Origin: OMOG01 sp041485845
GTDB lineage: Bacteria; Acidobacteriota; Terriglobia; Bryobacterales; Bryobacteraceae
Length of the DNA: 15,704 nt
Reading direction: 5' to 3'
Assembly: GCA_041485845.1 (NCBI GenBank)
Contig: JBGPKH010000151.1
Span: 1 to 15,704, forward strand
The translations under genes and the position numbers were made by a program. Below, one piece after another: positions 15,309-15,704 of this stretch. The notes beneath the pieces are model-generated. The model had not been told where the DNA came from, ran no database searches, and saw only the letters and a program-made list of their open reading frames with translations. The stretch's first letter is position 1. Each line of letters begins with the position of its first letter.

Positions 15309-15704
15309 TCAAGGAATCGTCCAGGAGCCCTTCTGTTGCCAGCCGGAATTCGTGCCATCGGAGGCCAGCATGTAGATGTTCTTGGTTCCACCGAACGCGG
15401 GCTGGAAACTCAACGCGACGTTCACGGTCAGATTGTTGCCACTGCCTGAGGCTGACGAAGCCGCTGAGCTCACCGTGCACTGGCTGTTCTGTATAGTCCC
15501 ACTTTGCCCTAACGTGACTGGCCCCACCCACGCGCTGCCGGAATCGGTGGACAGATAGAGGGTATTGCTGCCCGGATAGTACAGGAAGGAGCATCCCGAG
15601 GGCCATGCCAGCGTATTGTTGATGATCATCATGACGGTCAGCCCGGAGTAGCCGTTCGGGTCCGAAAAGAGAAAGCCGAAGGTCTGGCTGCTGCCGCTCC
15701 CCGA
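15309..15704 (-). CDS. C-terminal end of a secreted/surface repeat-domain protein (5' end outside window)
   Basis: The frame is open from the right edge to the TGA at 15309, giving 131 residues that form one beta-rich domain. It starts SGSGSSQTFGFLFSDPNGYS, continues TVMMIINNTLAWPSGCSFLY, then NTLYLSTDSG, and has LGQSGTIQNSQCTVSSAASS, GNNLTVNVALSFQPAFGGTK and finally NIYMLASDGTNSGWQQKGSW. The two Cys (in SGCSF and NSQC) could form a disulfide, as expected outside the cytoplasm. From memory, domains of this pattern recur, often in tandem, in large extracytoplasmic proteins of Acidobacteriota, commonly described only as hypothetical. The function is unknown; no catalytic motif is visible. The ATG at 15632 inside the domain is not the start, since the domain pattern extends upstream of it. 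It is separated from the polysaccharide operon by 217 bases and probably is a different transcript. Confidence 0.7.
   Translation of the reverse strand, partial: SGSGSSQTFGFLFSDPNGYSGLTVMMIINNTLAWPSGCSFLYYPGSNTLYLSTDSGSAWVGPVTLGQSGTIQNSQCTVSSAASSASGSGNNLTVNVALSFQPAFGGTKNIYMLASDGTNSGWQQKGSWTIP

Noticed and set aside
1..15704. CRISPR array, insertion sequence, tRNA or integrase/attachment site
   Set aside because: No regularly spaced repeats, transposase or integrase motifs, terminal inverted repeats or tRNA-like cloverleaf were seen. The exchange suggested at 3107-3252 shows no mobile-element signature.

Overview
The window looks like part of the chromosome of a high-GC soil-type bacterium, most likely an Acidobacteriota of the Solibacter/Bryobacter kind. 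That assignment is an inference. It rests mainly on the repeat domain at the right edge (SGSGSSQTF ... NSQCTVSS ... GNNLTVNVALSF ... NSGW), which I associate with secreted proteins of that group, and on overall composition. All genes I can support lie on the minus strand, so the biological order runs from right to left.

Right edge (15309-15704): the C-terminal end of a secreted or surface repeat protein whose start is outside the window. Next is a 217-base non-coding region (15092-15308). It holds a possible terminator and a leader with imperfect, partly competing stem-loops. After it the polysaccharide operon starts with a specialised NusG-family antiterminator (14525-15091).

Middle (3917-14440): the variable glycan-assembly genes in tight order. 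They are a Wzx-type flippase, an FkbM methyltransferase, a damaged hexapeptide acyltransferase, a Wzy/O-antigen-ligase-type polymerase and five GT-B glycosyltransferases. Most neighbours overlap by 1-4 bases or are separated by less than 30 bases, so one long mRNA with translational coupling is likely. This fits an operon-specific antiterminator in first place.

Left (1-3813): a module matching the bacillosamine-type pathway. It has a PglC-like phosphoglycosyl transferase, a PglD/NeuD-like N-acetyltransferase, a PglE-like PLP aminotransferase and a PglF/WbpM/CapD-like 4,6-dehydratase that runs off the left edge. Together they could make a UDP-4-acetamido-4,6-dideoxy sugar (UDP-diNAcBac or a relative) and load it as phosphate onto undecaprenyl phosphate. 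The five glycosyltransferases would extend it, the flippase export it, and Wzy polymerise it. Chain-length and outer-membrane export genes (Wzz/Wzc/Wza) are not in this window.

The most notable feature is at 3107-3252. The last codons of the phosphoglycosyl transferase are followed by a second, diverged, out-of-frame copy of the same C-terminal tail. The stop of that copy overlaps the start of the acetyltransferase. It looks like the scar of a gene or cassette replacement, and it sits close to an apparent change in base composition. I see no tRNA, rRNA, CRISPR array or insertion sequence, and no gap between genes longer than 217 bases.
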